NCBI GenBank assembly: GCA_009792885.1
Contig: WMCF01000015.1
Location: forward strand, 13,018,053 to 13,082,052
Direction of reading: 5' to 3'
Length of the DNA: 64,000 nt
Source: Eremophila alpestris peregrina
Taxonomy: Eukaryota; Chordata; Aves; Passeriformes; Alaudidae
A program made the translations under genes and the position numbers. The notes under the pieces were generated by a model. It did no database searches. It was not told the DNA's origin and saw only the letters and a list, made by a program, of their open reading frames with translations. Positions 62,191 to 64,000 of the stretch are shown here, piece by piece (the stretch's first letter is position 1; each line of letters begins with the position of its first letter).

Positions 62191-64000
62191 GGTGTAGATT
62201 TGGGCGGTTTGTATAAATTTTGACACAGAGACTATTTCTAAGTTTAAGAAGATAGCACTTCAAGCTTCAATACTTATATTAACATAGAGATATCAAGACA
62301 ATTTCTTTGTGAACTGCTAACTGAATAAATACCAATATCAGGTTTTAATGCACAGGCTGTAACAGTTTGGAACTAAATTTTGGTAAGACTAGTTCCATCA
62401 TTCCCTGATTTTGTTTTATTTACCCTTTCTTTAGAGTGATCACCATCAACCTAAGAGGTAAAGTCCTGACACTAACTTTAAAGAGTCAGAACATTGGTTT
62501 TATCCTTACAAAATTACCAGACACAGGAGAAAAAAAAAAAAAGAAAAAAAAGTTACTTCAGCTGGAATACACTAGTGGGATCATTTCAAGACATGAGAGT
62601 AGGAGCAAATATGTTAGACAAAAGAGGAAAAGCATGAAACATTTCTCTTTAACTTTACATTTCCCTCTCAGATTTCAGGTCTCCTGAGTACCTTTTTCTT
62701 TACTGTTCATTCTTATTTCTTTCTCTCTAGTTTGCCCATTCTTTTTCTTTGTCAGTTTGGAGAAGACTCTGATAAGTTTTTCTTATGGATTCAATTTTAA
62801 AAAATAAACTAAAATTAATAAACCTTACTAAATAAGAAGAAATTAAACTAGGAAACCCTGTGAAAGATTCTCTTGCAACCTTTAAGGTGATGGAAGTGTC
62901 TACTGCTATCAAATGACACTGTTTAAATTATCAGGCAGTTCTAACATATTTTCTCAAACCAGGTTCAGTTGCATAGCTTCTAATCACAGTTCAGAAGTAC
63001 TTTTAAAATGTGATGGGCATTTAGAATATATGGATACTTTTTTCTTTGGCCTCTTATTCAGATTACTCCTTCTGTACACATGTGGTAGAAATTCTTCTCT
63101 CAGACAGCTGTGTTGCTTTTCTTAATCTCATAAAACTTTTTTTTTCTCCTCTTAATTTGAGTTTTGTTTTTTTTTTACCAGCAAAAATAGAGTCAGGTTA
63201 AAGAAATCACAGCTCAGTAGTCAGAGAGTTGATTCATTTGAATATTAACTTCCAATGATTGGCTCTCTAAAACTGTCTGTACTGGACATGTTCTTACCAG
63301 GTACAGAAACACTATAATTTCTTTTGGGCTATATAAGCAACAGCTACAGCTCTTTCAGAAATGTCTGAGTGTTTCTAAATAAAAGAGTGTTTCCAGATAT
63401 TTTATGAGCTCTAAATTTGCTTCAGATTCATTAACAATGATAACAAATATAATTCAACATTGTATTGTACAGTGGAACACAAAAAAAAAAACAGTTTTAT
63501 GTTGTATATTCACAAGCAAAGAGAAATTTTCTTTCAAATAGCCTGACAGGAAGCTTAAACTTCATTTCAGTTTTTTGGCCACAAGAAATCACCCTCCTCT
63601 GTTAAGACCACTGTCTTTCAGTTTACTTGTACAATATGCAGTGTATTGGTGGTTTGATGAGAAGTGGGTGATAACTCTTAGTTTAACAGCTAATCTACAT
63701 TTCTAATTTTAACTAAAACACTGTAAAATTAGATGTCATTAAGATCTTGCTGTGAGTAGACAGATAATGCACAGTACTCATCAACGAAATATTCTCAAAC
63801 AGACTGACACCTTTATTGAGGGACACAAAGAAGAAGGGTAAAAATATCTGCTTGAATATAATTTCATATCAGTTCTCAAGGTTAAGCAAAAATTATTTCA
63901 TCTAGATTTCTACAAAGGAATATGAGAACAGTGATAGAGCAATAATGCATTTCAGTTTAACACTAAAAATATACTGAAATTACTAGTTATTGTGGCAAAG

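Larger units (their letters stand above)
57587..64000. other. Unique AT-rich sequence to window end, no gene seen
   Basis: No recognisable exon, RNA gene or transposon. It contains small microsatellites (60176-60216, 62145-62190) and one A/C-rich tract (61341-61389). Confidence 0.6.

Noticed and set aside
1..64000. CRISPR arrays, operons, riboswitches, bacterial insertion sequences, tRNA or rRNA genes
   Set aside because: None seen. The window is vertebrate nuclear DNA, and the only tandem arrays are microsatellites and short duplications.

Overview
The window is AT-rich vertebrate nuclear DNA that reads as a bird genome, most likely a songbird or other modern bird. The evidence is several CR1-type LINE copies with the avian CR1 3' end (repeats close to ATTCTGTG), plus LTR families that I recognise from avian genomes. 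There is no operon structure, no ribosome binding sites and no long intact reading frame. Every reading frame longer than about 100 codons lies in a repeat, in the assembly gap with its purine-rich flanks, or in unremarkable AT-rich sequence. I see no convincing exon of a known protein-coding gene. The window is best read as intergenic or deep intronic sequence, a gene-poor desert.

Layout: 1-5.07 kb is unique AT-rich sequence. A sense CR1 fragment follows (5.07-6.33 kb), then a purine-rich low-complexity block broken by a 515-base run of N and ending in a (GGAAA)n microsatellite (7.64-8.43 kb). An antisense CR1 lies at 9.44-10.89 kb and carries a CpG-rich insert of about 178 bp that does not belong to CR1. 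At 12.1-12.35 kb, minus strand, a short hydrophobic reading frame has a strong Kozak start and a good splice acceptor upstream; it is the only non-repeat coding candidate I would keep, and it is weak. An old minus-strand LTR is at 18.74-19.80 kb. From 19.8 to 38.0 kb the sequence is unique.

A compact solo LTR at 38,045-38,367 has a TATA box, a polyadenylation signal and a perfect 6-bp target duplication (GACAGG). Unique sequence with A/C-rich tracts follows to about 50.7 kb. Degenerate antisense CR1 pieces lie at 50.7-52.6 kb. An LTR cluster fills 53.7-57.6 kb. Its first member is a 1,610-bp element with near-perfect terminal inverted repeats, a perfect 5-bp target duplication (CAGCT), a GC-rich G-quadruplex-prone block and an internal tandem duplication. 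Two older minus-strand LTR remnants follow it. The last 6.4 kb is unique AT-rich sequence.

No set of genes works together here. The functional content is repeat-derived regulatory sequence (LTR promoter and polyadenylation signals) and possibly unannotated regulatory DNA. I found no convincing new biological system. The best leads are the micropeptide-like frame at 12.1 kb, the CpG-rich insert at 10.0 kb, and the two LTR insertions with intact target duplications.
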